Shown here piece after piece: positions 17,748-27,676 of a stretch of 64,000 bases of DNA (positions are counted from its first letter, which is position 1; each line of letters opens with the position of its first letter). The position numbers and the translations under genes are program-made. This stretch comes from Paraburkholderia rhynchosiae (GTDB lineage: Bacteria > Pseudomonadota > Gammaproteobacteria > Burkholderiales > Burkholderiaceae). The notes under the pieces are model-generated. The model made no database searches and was not told where the DNA came from. It saw only the letters and a list, made by a program, of their open reading frames with translations. Where the stretch lies: positions 1 through 64,000 of the forward strand of contig NZ_PNXY01000020.1 in the NCBI RefSeq assembly GCF_002879865.1, given 5' to 3'.

Positions 17748-18728
17748 ATGGCACTAACCGCAAGAAGAGCGCTGACCGCGCTGAGCACCGCTTTGGCACT
17801 GACCGTTGCAGCCGTTTCAACACCGACACTTGCGGCCGACAAGAAAGTCACTATTTCGCAGGCGTTCCAGTCGATGCTGTATCTGCCGCTCTACGTGGCG
17901 ATCGACGGCGGCTTCTTCGAGAAGCAGGGACTCGACGTGAACAAGCAGACCGCCGGCAGCCCGAGTGCTGCGCTCTCCGCCGTACTGTCGGGGAGCGCCG
18001 ATTTCTCGCTGCACGGACCGGAGTGGACGGCCGTGGCCGCCGAGAAGGGCGCCGATGTCGATGTGATTGCCAACGTCGTAAACGGCGCGGCAGTGTGGAT
18101 CGCGGTTGCGCCGGGTGCAAAGTTCAGCGGCATCAAGGACGTGAAGGATCAGGTGGTTGTGTCGGGACAGATGCCGACTACGAGCACGTCGCTGTTCTTC
18201 AAGCTGTTGAAGGAGAACGGCATGTCGCAAAGCGACGTCAAGCTGGTTCAGGTGCCGCTCGGCTCGGAGATCGGACCGCTCGTTGCCGGCCAGGCGAAGA
18301 TTGCGGTGATGTATGAGCCGGGTCTCGATCAGGCTGTCGCGAAGGGCATGAAAGTCGCGCTCGGGTTTCCGAAACTCTATGGCGAATACGCGTTCTCTTC
18401 GATCTCCGCCAAACGCAGCGTCGATCCCGACGCGGCCGCGCGGTTTGTAAAGGGGCTGCAAAACGCGCTGCTGTACATGCAGAGCCACCCTGCGGAAACC
18501 GCGGCGATTGCGCGCAAGGAATTCCCCACACTTGATCCCGCGGTAGTCGACGCAGCCGTGAAGCGCATGCTGGACGAAGGCGTGTATCCGAAGGACGTCG
18601 GGATCACGCCGAAAGCGCTGACTGTTGCGATGGATACGCAGATCGCGCTCGGCAACCTGAAGCAGCAGCCCAACTACGACAAATTCATCGTTCAGAATTA
18701 CATCCAGCCGGCGCTTGCCGCGAAATGA
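17748..18728 (+). CDS. ABC transporter substrate-binding protein (NMT1/THI5-like)
   Basis: 326 residues from the ATG at 17748. A Sec signal peptide ends at TLAADKK. The mature domain has the NMT1/THI5 fold features: YLPLYVAIDGGFFEKQGLDVN near the start, then SAVLSGSADFSLHGPEWTAVAAEKGADV, and a C-terminal helix-rich portion. It captures the substrate in the periplasm for the permease and ATPase encoded upstream. It ends in a 4-base overlap with the amidase gene, tying the imported compound to that hydrolase. The importer may therefore carry an amide or ureide, which is inference from gene order. Confidence 0.88.
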   Translation: MALTARRALTALSTALALTVAAVSTPTLAADKKVTISQAFQSMLYLPLYVAIDGGFFEKQGLDVNKQTAGSPSAALSAVLSGSADFSLHGPEWTAVAAEKGADVDVIANVVNGAAVWIAVAPGAKFSGIKDVKDQVVVSGQMPTTSTSLFFKLLKENGMSQSDVKLVQVPLGSEIGPLVAGQAKIAVMYEPGLDQAVAKGMKVALGFPKLYGEYAFSSISAKRSVDPDAAARFVKGLQNALLYMQSHPAETAAIARKEFPTLDPAVVDAAVKRMLDEGVYPKDVGITPKALTVAMDTQIALGNLKQQPNYDKFIVQNYIQPALAAK

Positions 18729-20101
18729 CACCGTTCGCCGACTCTTCCATGACCATGTTCTCTGCTTCTTCAAACATCGGCCCGATTCCCACCATCGCCC
18801 GGATTCGCGCCGAGGTTGCCTCGGGCGAGGCCGGGCTCGAGCAGTATGTGTCGCGCGCCTACGATGCGGCGTACGAATCGCAGGCGTCCTTGCATGCGTT
18901 CTGCTATTTGCCGGATGCCGCGCCCGTCAATGCCGTCGATGTCGCTTCGCCGCTGGCGGGCGTGCCGGTCGCGGTGAAGGACGTTATCGATACCGCCGAC
19001 ATGCCGACCGAATTCAATTCGCCCGCCTACAAGGGACGACGCCCTGAGCACGATGCGTGGGTGGTCGCGCGTTTGCGTGCGGCGGGCGCGTCGATTATCG
19101 GCAAGACCGTGACCACCGAATTCGCGTGGCGTCAGCCGGGCGCGACCGTCAATCCGTGGAATGACGCGTTCACGCCGGGCGGTTCGTCGAGTGGGTCCGC
19201 GGCGGCGGTGGCGGCGGGCATCGTGCCGCTCGCACTCGGTACGCAGACGCAGGGCTCCGTGATCCGGCCGGCGGCGTACTGCGGCATCGTCGGTTTCAAG
19301 CCGACTTACAGCGCGATCGCCCGTACGGGCGTGTTGCCGCTGGCGTGGTCGCTCGACCATGTCGGCATGTTCGCGACGAAGGTTGCGGATGTGGCTTACG
19401 CATTCGCGCTCGTCACTGGCGCGGATGCAGCTGATCCGCATGTCTCGCATGTTCCGCACTCTGCTGCGACCGCGCGAGGCACTGGGACGCCGCGCATCGG
19501 CGTGCTGTCGAAACAGGCCGGCGGCGAAATCGAGCCCGCGCAACAAGCCGCGCTCGACGGGCTCGCGGCCCAGCTCGCGCGAGACGGCGCTGAGATTGTC
19601 ACGGTCGATCTGCCGGCCGAGATTTTCGACACGCCTTCGCATGCGTTGAAACTGATGTCGGTGGAAGCGGCCATCACGCACGGCGAACTGGTCGACCGCA
19701 CGCCCGAGCTCGTGAGTCAGGCGATGCGCGGTCTGGTCGAAGACGGGCGCAAGCTGCCCGCGACCGCCTACGCCGGCATCAAGGCGGCGCAGATGCCGAT
19801 GGCGCATCGCTTTCACGACTGGCTCAGCCGCGCGATGGCGCTAGATGCGCTGCTGGTCGCGCCAGCCACTGGCGAACCGCCGCGCGGTCTCGACTATACC
19901 GGCGACGCGGCGTTCTGCGCGCCGTGGACCTTTCTCGGGGTGCCGGCCGTGACTATGCCGGTGGGGTTCGGACCGGCGGGCTTGCCGCTTGGCGCACAAC
20001 TCGTTGGCGTCGCTCACGGCGACCTGGATTTGCTGATGCTGGCGCAGTGGGTCGAAGCGCGCACCGGTTGGCACGCGGCGGTGGCGCTGTCGCGCAGCTG
20101 A
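18725..20101 (+). CDS. Amidase-signature family hydrolase
   Basis: 458 residues, starting at the ATG overlapping the binding-protein stop. The Ser-cisSer-Lys triad is readable as K85 (VAVKD), S154 (GGSSSGS) and S178 (QGSVIRP). The spacings of 69 and 24 residues equal those of characterised amidase-signature enzymes. The protein is cytosolic, with no signal peptide. It should hydrolyse a carboxamide to acid plus ammonia. The family includes allophanate hydrolase domains, GatA and many catabolic amidases; the sequence does not show the C-terminal AtzF domain and is too short for it. Cluster context suggests it acts on the imported compound or a product of the Ggt-like enzyme. Confidence 0.88.
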   Translation: MTPFADSSMTMFSASSNIGPIPTIARIRAEVASGEAGLEQYVSRAYDAAYESQASLHAFCYLPDAAPVNAVDVASPLAGVPVAVKDVIDTADMPTEFNSPAYKGRRPEHDAWVVARLRAAGASIIGKTVTTEFAWRQPGATVNPWNDAFTPGGSSSGSAAAVAAGIVPLALGTQTQGSVIRPAAYCGIVGFKPTYSAIARTGVLPLAWSLDHVGMFATKVADVAYAFALVTGADAADPHVSHVPHSAATARGTGTPRIGVLSKQAGGEIEPAQQAALDGLAAQLARDGAEIVTVDLPAEIFDTPSHALKLMSVEAAITHGELVDRTPELVSQAMRGLVEDGRKLPATAYAGIKAAQMPMAHRFHDWLSRAMALDALLVAPATGEPPRGLDYTGDAAFCAPWTFLGVPAVTMPVGFGPAGLPLGAQLVGVAHGDLDLLMLAQWVEARTGWHAAVALSRS

Positions 20102-20284
20102 ACGCGGTGGCACGCCGGGACAATAGAGATCCGCATGACGCACAGGCGCCGGTCGAACTGGACGGGGCTTGGTCGGACGATCCCGCTGACTGGCAGCGAC
20201 CTGCTGGCACGATACTCCGCCCAGCGCTCCGTGGAGCGCTGGGCGAAACTCCATCATTCGCAGCGCGCGCGGTGGCGTACCACG

Positions 20285-21445
20285 TCAGAAGCGATGAATC
20301 ATGGCGACGCGATAGACCATCTGGTTCTCGCTGCTAGACATGCCGGCCGCAGCGGGGATTTGAGCAAAGTCGAAGTCAGTGCCGGTATGCGCGCTGACGA
20401 CGTGTTGGTAGGCGCCTTGCACATAGACTGACGTGCTCTTGCTCAGGTCGTAGTCGAGCGTGAGACCGAACTGATGCCATTTGGGAGTAAAGGAACCGCT
20501 CGTCGAGTGAAGGTGGGCGACCGTAAACGTGTAAGCTGCGCCGAGCCACAGGTCCGGTCGGAAGAAGTACTGCTCATTTGCTTCGAAGTTGTCGAATTTC
20601 CACGAATTCCATGTGCCGCCCGAGGGTCCACCTTGTGACGCGAAATACGCGTTGAAAGTCGGGTCATACACGTCGACATGCGAATAGGCGAGTGCGGCCA
20701 GCGAATGGGCAAAGCGGTAAGACGCCGCCACGCCGATATCCTGCTGCGACGAACCGGCAAACAGCACGTCGGTGGCAACTGAACCGCTTGAGTTCGCGCC
20801 GGGGTTGTCGAGCTTCAGATAGGACGCCGCCATCGTCAAACCACCGTTCTGGTAGTTCAACGTTGCACCCCAGGTGCGGTTGTTCGCGAACCCGCCCGCC
20901 TGGTTGCTGAAACCGTACATCGCTTCCCCAGTCAGGCCGCGGTATGTCGGGCTCACGTACTTGACAACGTTGTTGACGCGGAAATCCCAGTCTGCGTTGT
21001 CGTTGTCGAACGGATGCGAGTTGACATCGCCAGCGTAATTTCCGGCTGCGGTAAGGCCGGCGAAGCCGAGGTCGTCGACGCTGGTATCGTACTGACGACC
21101 GAAGGTGAGGGTGCCGTACTGATCGGACGACAATCCCACGTATGCCTGGCGGCCAAACAGACGCCCACCCTGGCCCGCCTGCCCACTGTTCGTATCGAAG
21201 CCGCTTTCCAGCTTGAACACAGCCTTCAAGCCCCCACCGAGATCTTCATTGCCTCGCAAACCCCAACGGCTGCCGTACGTGTCTCCGCTTTTCATTTGAT
21301 AGGTGCCGTGTCCGTTTGCGTTGCTCGTGAAGTTGAGGCCCTCATCAAGAAGCCCATAGAGCGTCACGCTGGATTGTGCATGCGCTACGCCGGTGACCAG
21401 CATCAAGGAGGCCAAAGCTGCCCACGTCAGGTTCGTCTTTTTCAT
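20285..21445 (-). CDS. Gram-negative general porin (Burkholderia OpcP/OmpC type)
   Basis: 386 residues from the ATG at 21445; an alternative in-frame start four codons upstream cannot be excluded. The signal peptide ends VAHAQSSVTLYG, the classic first strand of beta-proteobacterial porins. RWGLRGNEDLGGGLKAVFKLE and GRQAYVGLSSDQYGTLTFGRQY follow, the usual conserved hairpins. The last residue is the C-terminal Phe (HRF) needed for Bam-mediated insertion. It forms a 16-stranded trimeric channel for small solutes in the outer membrane. It is divergent from a LysR regulator gene about 357 bases away, which may control it. Confidence 0.92.
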   Translation of the reverse strand: MKKTNLTWAALASLMLVTGVAHAQSSVTLYGLLDEGLNFTSNANGHGTYQMKSGDTYGSRWGLRGNEDLGGGLKAVFKLESGFDTNSGQAGQGGRLFGRQAYVGLSSDQYGTLTFGRQYDTSVDDLGFAGLTAAGNYAGDVNSHPFDNDNADWDFRVNNVVKYVSPTYRGLTGEAMYGFSNQAGGFANNRTWGATLNYQNGGLTMAASYLKLDNPGANSSGSVATDVLFAGSSQQDIGVAASYRFAHSLAALAYSHVDVYDPTFNAYFASQGGPSGGTWNSWKFDNFEANEQYFFRPDLWLGAAYTFTVAHLHSTSGSFTPKWHQFGLTLDYDLSKSTSVYVQGAYQHVVSAHTGTDFDFAQIPAAAGMSSSENQMVYRVAMIHRF

Positions 21446-21802
21446 TTTCGCTCGCAATTTAAGAGTTGTCCGTATGATATTTGCCAGGGAGCCGCAGACG
21501 ATCGACCGAAAAATTGCCTACGCTAGTTTCGGCCGTTCGCTTGAAAGGCAACCAAGTCTAGGTAGCGAGAATTGACTGTCGTTCACCAGAAAATGAAATC
21601 GAGCATTCAGGAAAGTTGAACAAAACGCGTGAACTCTTCCAGGCGCGCAAACTGCCCGGGAGCCAGGCGTGATGCGGTGGCGCACGCCGTTGTATTTGGC
21701 TAACTCCCGCTTGACTTACTATTTTTAGTGTCGGTGACGACGCGAAGCAAAACTAAAAAAGGCTTCATAAACGTGGAGCGGGCACTTTAGAGGAAGTCAG
21801 CA
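21446..21802. other. Divergent intergenic region between porin and LysR gene
   Basis: A 357-base stretch without a supportable gene. It is more AT-rich near 21710-21775 (ACTATTTTTAGTG and AACTAAAAAAGG) and must carry the promoters of both flanking genes. I could not identify a convincing LysR T-N11-A box or a clean sigma-70 promoter. Confidence 0.5.
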
Positions 21803-22762
21803 ATGATGCGTCCATCGTTCAACCACGGACATTGCATCATGAATCAGCTTCAAGCGATGCGCGTCTTTACCCGTGTAATCGGGCTCGGCAGCTTCAATCT
21901 GGCGGCGCGGCAGCTTGGCGTCTCAGCGGCATCGGTCACGCGCAGCATTGGCTTGCTGGAAGCTCATCTGCACACCCGCTTGATCAACCGGACCACGCGC
22001 ACGCTGTCGCTAACGGAGGCAGGTCGCGATTATCTCGAGGGCTGTCGCGCGATTATCGAGCAGTTGGATGAAATGGAGACGTCCCTCGTACAATCCACCC
22101 GGGAGTTGCGCGGGGCGCTTCGGGTTGCAAGCGTCGCAACGTTCGCGGACGGCGGCCTCGTGCGCCTGGTTGCGTCCTACCGGGAGATGCATCCTGGCGT
22201 GTCTTTCGAGGTGACTACTTTCGACGTCCATATCGACATGGTCGAAGGTGGCTTCGATGTCTGCTTTACGGACGATCCTGGCCTGTTCAGCTCAGCGCTC
22301 GTTTGTCGGCCACTGCTGCGAATTCCACAAATTGTCGTCGCGTCCCCTCACTACCTATCCAGGCACGACACGCCACATATCCCATCGGATCTGACCCGGC
22401 ACACGATGCTGTACCGGTCAGGAAATGGGGCTCGTTGCTGGGAGTTCGTCGATCGCAACCAGGTTTCACGCGTCACCGCATCTGCCGGGATTGCATCTTC
22501 CAGCTATGCGATGCTGAAGTCTGCATGCATGCACCACCTGGGAATCGCTCTGTTACCTCGTTCGATAGTTGAATCAGAATTGCAACGTGGCGCGCTGGTC
22601 GAGCTATTTGAACAGTTCAATGTCGGCAGCGGCGCGAGAAATCTGTGCGCGTTGTATTCGTCGCCAGGGCTGTTGTCGAGGAGGGTGCGAAGTTTCGTTG
22701 ACTTTGCGGTGGACCACTATCGCACAATGGATCGTACGTCATCGCTTAAGGCGGTCGCCTGA
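21803..22762 (+). CDS. LysR-family transcriptional regulator
   Basis: 319 residues from the ATG at 21803, chosen because AGAGGAA stands eight bases upstream. The ATG at 21839 would give the more usual MNQLQAMRVF start but has no ribosome site. The HTH is FTRVIGLGSFNLAARQLGVSAASVTRSIGLLEAHL, followed by the linker TRLINRTTRTLSLTEAGRDYL. The effector domain has the CrgA-like pattern in which the regulator often controls a divergent or adjacent redox or efflux gene. Candidates are the divergent porin and the RND operon 450 bases downstream in the same direction. Confidence 0.87.
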   Translation: MMRPSFNHGHCIMNQLQAMRVFTRVIGLGSFNLAARQLGVSAASVTRSIGLLEAHLHTRLINRTTRTLSLTEAGRDYLEGCRAIIEQLDEMETSLVQSTRELRGALRVASVATFADGGLVRLVASYREMHPGVSFEVTTFDVHIDMVEGGFDVCFTDDPGLFSSALVCRPLLRIPQIVVASPHYLSRHDTPHIPSDLTRHTMLYRSGNGARCWEFVDRNQVSRVTASAGIASSSYAMLKSACMHHLGIALLPRSIVESELQRGALVELFEQFNVGSGARNLCALYSSPGLLSRRVRSFVDFAVDHYRTMDRTSSLKAVA

Positions 22763-23211
22763 GCTCGAAGCGGCCGTCTTTCGATGACGCCTCGCCACAC
22801 GCTCCACACATTGCACCTTACCGCTGCGCATCGAGCCGGCTGCGTGACAGGTCTGCAGTTCTTCATGGCGACTCGGTAGTCGCTGAGCCGCGCCACGCTT
22901 CGAGCGTTGCGTGGCTGCGGATTCGCAATGCGACGAGGCAATGCGCTCAACGTAGGGTCGCTTCTGGGAGAGACCGCCGCAGGTCCCGCAGCGGGGCCGC
23001 AGGGCGTACGAGCGTCCCGGACCTCTCGGTTTTCTGCCTTCCAGTTCCCGTCCATACGAGTGTCGTGAACTAAAAGTTCCTTAATGTTCGAGGTAGAACC
23101 CTGTTAGCGCCCTACGTTCAGAATCCCCACATAAACAAGCGTGTCATGCATCGAGCGCGTACCGATGCCTGCGCGCGATGACCATGCGCTTTCCTGAATG
23201 GAGCTGTTCCG
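22763..23211. other. Intergenic region before the second RND operon
   Basis: About 450 bases with no supportable gene. It contains a GC-rich block (CCCGCAGCGGGGCCGCAGGG near 22988) able to form small hairpins, and GTTC-N6-GAAC dyad symmetry around 23084-23097, near CTTAATG. The promoter for the efflux operon is expected between about 23050 and 23200, but I could not place it with confidence. Confidence 0.4.
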
Positions 23212-26200
23212 ATGTTGAAACTGGTCAGGCTGGCGTTGACGCGGCCCTACACATTCATCGTGCTCGCGATGCTCATTTTACTTTTGGGCCCTTTATCGGC
23301 ATTGCGTACACCGACGGACATTTTCCCTGACATACGAATTCCGGTGATCAGCGTCGTATGGAGCTATACGGGACTACAGCCTGACGACATGGCGGGTCGA
23401 ATCGTTACCTATTACGAACGCACGCTCGGCACAACAGTGAACGATGTCGCGCATATTGAATCGCAGTCGTTCACGGGCTACGGCATCGTCAAGATATTCT
23501 TCCAGCCAACGGTCGACATCCGGACCGCAACAGCCCAGGTCGCATCCATCTCGCAGACTGTGCTCAAGCAGATGCCACCCGGCACGACTCCGCCGCAGAT
23601 TCTCAACTACAACGCATCCACTGTTCCCGTATTGCAGTTAGCGTTGACAAGCGACACACTCGACGAGCAGCAACTCGCCGACTACGCGACAAACGCGATT
23701 CGTCCGCAATTGCTGAGTGTGCCGGGCGTCGCCATTCCGACGCCCTACGGCGGAAAGACGCGAGAGGTGCAGATTGACCTCGATCCCAAAGCGTTGCAGG
23801 CGAGAAAGCTCTCGGCAGAAGACGTCGCGGCGGCGCTCGCTCGGCAGAACCAGATTATCCCTGCCGGCACGCAGAAGGTTGGTGCATTCCAGTACAACGT
23901 CAAGCTGAACAATAGCCCAGTGGACCTCGATGAGCTGAATGCGCTGCCCGTGAAAGTGGACGGCGACGCGACAATCTACATTCGCGATGTCGCGCATGTA
24001 CGGGACGGATATCCGCCGCAAACCAATATCGTCCGTGTTGACGGCCGCCGCGCGGTGCTAATGAGTATCCTCAAGAACGGGTCCGCTTCGACGCTCGACA
24101 TCATTTCTGGCGTCAAGGCGAAACTGCCGCTCGTCGAAGCTTCGCTTCCCCCGCAATTGAAGCTGGTCACGATGGGCGACCAGTCACAGTTCATCAAGGG
24201 TGCCGTGAGCGGCGTGGTGCGCGAAGGCGTCATTGCAGCGGCCCTCACGTCCGCCATGATTCTGCTTTTCCTCGGCAGTTGGCGCTCGACGCTTATCATC
24301 GCGGCGTCGATTCCGCTGGCCTTGCTCGCGGCAGTGGCGGCGCTTTCGATGATGGGCGAGACGCTGAACGTGATGACGCTAGGCGGGCTTGCGCTGGCCG
24401 TAGGAATACTTGTCGACGACGCCACGGTCACCATCGAAAACATCAACTGGCACCTTGAACAGGGGAAAGACGTGCGGCGGGCGATCATGGACGGCGCACA
24501 GCAGATCGTCACGCCCGCACTGGTTTCATTGCTGTGCATCTGCATCGTGTTCGTTCCGATGCTATTGCTCGACGGTATTGCTCGCTTCCTTTTCGTGCCG
24601 ATGGCGGAAGCCGTGATGTTTGCGATGATCGCTTCGTTCATTCTGTCGCGCACGTTTGTGCCGATGATGGCGCAGTACCTGCTCGCGCCTCATGCGTCGG
24701 GCGGGCATGCAAGCGGTGAACTCGCGGCGATAATCGACTCTCACGGCAGCATGTCCACACGTCCCACGTCGCGCAATCCGTTTGTGCGCTTCCAGCGCGG
24801 CTTCGAGCAATGCTTTGAGCGCGTGCGAGATGTTTACCGTGTGCTTCTCGGCCTTGCGCTGACGCACCGCAAGCGCTTTGTGGTCGGCGTACTGGCCGTC
24901 GTATGCGTGTCTTTCGTGCTTTCACCATGGCTCGGACGGAACTTCTTTCCGGACATCGATGCAGGCGAAATCGCCCTGCATGTGCGCGCGCCGGTTGGGA
25001 CACGCATCGAAAATACGGCAAGCATTTTCGATCACGTTGAAAACACTATTCGCCAGGTTATTCCGCCGGGTCAACTCGGCAGCGTGGTCGATAACATTGG
25101 CCTGCCAGTCAGCGGTATCAGCCTGGCATACAACAACAGCGGCACCATCGGCTCACAGGATGGCGACATCATGATTTCGCTGCGCGAGAATCATGAGCCA
25201 ACAGCGCGATATGTGAAAAGGCTACGCGAAGTGTTACCCCTGGCATTTCCAGGTACGACCTTCTCTTTCTTGCCGGCGGACATCGTTAGCCAGATCCTGA
25301 ATTTCGGCGCACCGGCACCGATCGATCTGCAAGTCGCCGGGCCGGACCAGACTGGGAATCATCGGTACGCGAACGAACTGTTGCGACGTGTGCGGATGAT
25401 CTCCGGTATTGCCGATAGCCGTATCCAGCAGGCGGTCACTTATCCGCAGTTCACCATCGCGGTGAACCGCTCTCACGCGGGACGACTGGGCATTAGCGAG
25501 GAGGATGTGACGAACTCCGTCGTTGCAACGCTCGCCGGTACGAGCCAGGTAGCGGCCACGTACTGGCTCAATCCAACGAACGGGGTTTCATACCCGATCG
25601 TCGCGCAAACCCCCGAATACTGGATGGCATCGCTGTCCAGTCTCGAGAATCTCCCGGTAACAGACGCAAGTGGCAGCTCGCAATTGCTCGGCGGTGTCGC
25701 GAATATCGCGCGCGGCGTCGGCAGCGCGGTGGTATCGCATTACAACATCGAGCCGCTGTTTGATATTTACGCCACTCCGCAGGGCCGGGATCTGGGTGCG
25801 GTCGCCAGCGACATTGACGGTATCCTGCACGCAACATCGAAAGACGTACCCAAAGGCTCGACGGTCACGCTGCGAGGTCAGGTGCAGACCATGAACAGCG
25901 CATTCACCGGGCTGCTACTTGGCCTCGTCGGTGCGATCGCGCTCATCTATCTGCTGATCGTCGTCAACTTCCACTCGTGGGGCGACGCCTTTGTGATCGT
26001 CTCAGCGTTGCCTGCGGCGCTGGCTGGCATCGTGTGGATGCTGTTTGCGACACACACGCCGCTGTCGGTGCCGGCTCTTACTGGCGCTATTCTTTGCATG
26101 GGTGTGGCGACCGCGAACAGCGTGCTGGTCGTCAGCTTCGCACGCGAACGGCTCGCGGTGACCCACGACGCGCTGCGAGCGGCCTTCGAAGCCGGCTTTG

Positions 26201-26481
26201 CGCGGTTCCGTCCTGTGTTAATGACGGCACTCTCGATGATCATCGGCATGGCTCCGATGGCGTTGGGTCTCGGCGACGGCGGTGAGCAGAACGCGCCGCT
26301 CGGAAGAGCCGTTATAGGCGGCCTGATCTGCGCAACCTGCGCCACGTTGCTGTTCGTTCCCGTCGTTTTCAGTCTCGTGCATCGGCGCGACGCCGCACCA
26401 CGAGACGCCGGACCGGGCGAACCTCAACGCGGCTCACACGATCATTCATCTTCCGAACCTGGAGTCATCCATGTCCACTGA
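23212..26481 (+). CDS. RND efflux pump inner-membrane subunit (second system)
   Basis: 1089 residues, start supported by GGAG nine bases upstream. The family pattern is complete: first helix and PTDIFPDIRIPVISVVWSYTG, then a periplasmic loop. The proton-relay helix is GILVDDATVTIENINWHLEQG with both aspartates, followed by the second loop and the C-terminal helices (GDGGEQNAPLGRAVIGGLI). It differs from the 3029-6142 pump in length and loop sequence and belongs to another branch of the HAE1 group. A histidine-rich tail (HDHSSSEPGVIHVH) is unusual. Its stop overlaps the adaptor gene by 11 bases. It likely exports small organic compounds; specificity is unknown. Confidence 0.92.
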   Translation: MLKLVRLALTRPYTFIVLAMLILLLGPLSALRTPTDIFPDIRIPVISVVWSYTGLQPDDMAGRIVTYYERTLGTTVNDVAHIESQSFTGYGIVKIFFQPTVDIRTATAQVASISQTVLKQMPPGTTPPQILNYNASTVPVLQLALTSDTLDEQQLADYATNAIRPQLLSVPGVAIPTPYGGKTREVQIDLDPKALQARKLSAEDVAAALARQNQIIPAGTQKVGAFQYNVKLNNSPVDLDELNALPVKVDGDATIYIRDVAHVRDGYPPQTNIVRVDGRRAVLMSILKNGSASTLDIISGVKAKLPLVEASLPPQLKLVTMGDQSQFIKGAVSGVVREGVIAAALTSAMILLFLGSWRSTLIIAASIPLALLAAVAALSMMGETLNVMTLGGLALAVGILVDDATVTIENINWHLEQGKDVRRAIMDGAQQIVTPALVSLLCICIVFVPMLLLDGIARFLFVPMAEAVMFAMIASFILSRTFVPMMAQYLLAPHASGGHASGELAAIIDSHGSMSTRPTSRNPFVRFQRGFEQCFERVRDVYRVLLGLALTHRKRFVVGVLAVVCVSFVLSPWLGRNFFPDIDAGEIALHVRAPVGTRIENTASIFDHVENTIRQVIPPGQLGSVVDNIGLPVSGISLAYNNSGTIGSQDGDIMISLRENHEPTARYVKRLREVLPLAFPGTTFSFLPADIVSQILNFGAPAPIDLQVAGPDQTGNHRYANELLRRVRMISGIADSRIQQAVTYPQFTIAVNRSHAGRLGISEEDVTNSVVATLAGTSQVAATYWLNPTNGVSYPIVAQTPEYWMASLSSLENLPVTDASGSSQLLGGVANIARGVGSAVVSHYNIEPLFDIYATPQGRDLGAVASDIDGILHATSKDVPKGSTVTLRGQVQTMNSAFTGLLLGLVGAIALIYLLIVVNFHSWGDAFVIVSALPAALAGIVWMLFATHTPLSVPALTGAILCMGVATANSVLVVSFARERLAVTHDALRAAFEAGFARFRPVLMTALSMIIGMAPMALGLGDGGEQNAPLGRAVIGGLICATCATLLFVPVVFSLVHRRDAAPRDAGPGEPQRGSHDHSSSEPGVIHVH

Positions 26482-27676
26482 CATCGACATAGCAGCGCCG
26501 CGACGGCTGCGGCCTCTCAAACTCGCAGGACTCGTCTCTCTGCTGGCCGCGGCGGGGGTCGCAGCAACGGGCATCGCAACGCGCATCCATGCTAAGGAGC
26601 AGATGACCAGCTGGTCGGCCGCGCGGGCGATACCAACGGTCGTCGCGAACCCGCCGTTGCATGACATGTCTGCGCAGGCGCTGGTCTTGCCAGGTCAATT
26701 GTCGGCCTATGTGAAGGCGCCAATCTATGCACGCGTGCCCGGTTATCTGCATGCGTGGTATGCGGACATTGGCGCGCACGTGAAGGCCGGACAGTTGCTG
26801 GGCGAGATCGATACACCCGATCTCGATCAGCAACTCGCCCAGGCACGTGCCGATCTACGTACCTCACAGGCGAACGAAACACTCGCGGCATCCACATCGC
26901 GACGGTGGACCGAGATGCTGCAGCAGGACTCCGTATCGCAGCAGGAAACAGACGAAAAGACCAGCGACCTTGCGGCAAAGCGCGCAATGGTCGCAGCGAA
27001 CCAGGCGAACGTTGCGCGGCTTGAGGCCCTTGAATCGTTCAAACGGATCACCGCACCTTTTGATGGCGTTGTGACCGCGCGAAAGACCGATGTCGGCGCA
27101 CTGATCAGCGCGGGCGGCGGCAGTGGGCCCGAGTTGTTCACCGTCTCCGACGCGCGGCGGCTGCGTGTGTACGTCAGCGTGCCGCAGAACGAAGCCGCCG
27201 TTATCCGGCCCGGACTGGCCGCGAGTCTGACCGTGCCCGAACGCCCCGGCATGCAGTTTTCCGCAAAGCTTGTCGATACCGACGACTCCATCACGCCTTC
27301 TTCGGGGACGCTGCTGGTGCAATTGGCAGTCGACAACTCTGGCGGCGTGCTGATTCCGGGCGAATACACCGAAGTTCATTTCGAACTGCCCACGGACAAA
27401 CATGCGATGACAATTCCTGCTAGCGCGCTGATGTTCCGGGAAAGCGGTTTGCAAGTGGCGGTGGTCGGTCCTGGCAATCGCGCAATGCTGAAGCAGGTGA
27501 GCGTCGCTACCGACCTCGGTACGAAGGTTGTGATTGCATCGGGTTTGACCGCCACCGACCGGGTGATCGACAACCCGCCTGACTCACTGGAAAACGGCGA
27601 TCCAGTGCAATTTGCTTCGACATCTGCGACGACAGCGCTGACACAGAACAATGACGTGGAGCCCAGTCATGGTTAG
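26471..27676 (+). CDS. RND efflux periplasmic adaptor (membrane fusion protein)
   Basis: 401 residues, preceded by GGAGTCATCC. One N-terminal membrane anchor (about 18-36, KLAGLVSLLAAAGVAATGIA). The lipoyl domain is split by a helical hairpin: YARVPGYLHAWYADIGAHVKAGQLLGEIDTPDLDQQL ... FKRITAPFDGVVTARKTDVGALI. Beta-barrel and C-terminal domains follow. It connects the pump encoded upstream to the channel encoded downstream. The reading frame overlaps the pump gene by 11 bases and the channel gene by 8, again a fully coupled operon, but in pump-adaptor-channel order, opposite to the first system. Confidence 0.9.
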   Translation: MSTDIDIAAPRRLRPLKLAGLVSLLAAAGVAATGIATRIHAKEQMTSWSAARAIPTVVANPPLHDMSAQALVLPGQLSAYVKAPIYARVPGYLHAWYADIGAHVKAGQLLGEIDTPDLDQQLAQARADLRTSQANETLAASTSRRWTEMLQQDSVSQQETDEKTSDLAAKRAMVAANQANVARLEALESFKRITAPFDGVVTARKTDVGALISAGGGSGPELFTVSDARRLRVYVSVPQNEAAVIRPGLAASLTVPERPGMQFSAKLVDTDDSITPSSGTLLVQLAVDNSGGVLIPGEYTEVHFELPTDKHAMTIPASALMFRESGLQVAVVGPGNRAMLKQVSVATDLGTKVVIASGLTATDRVIDNPPDSLENGDPVQFASTSATTALTQNNDVEPSHG

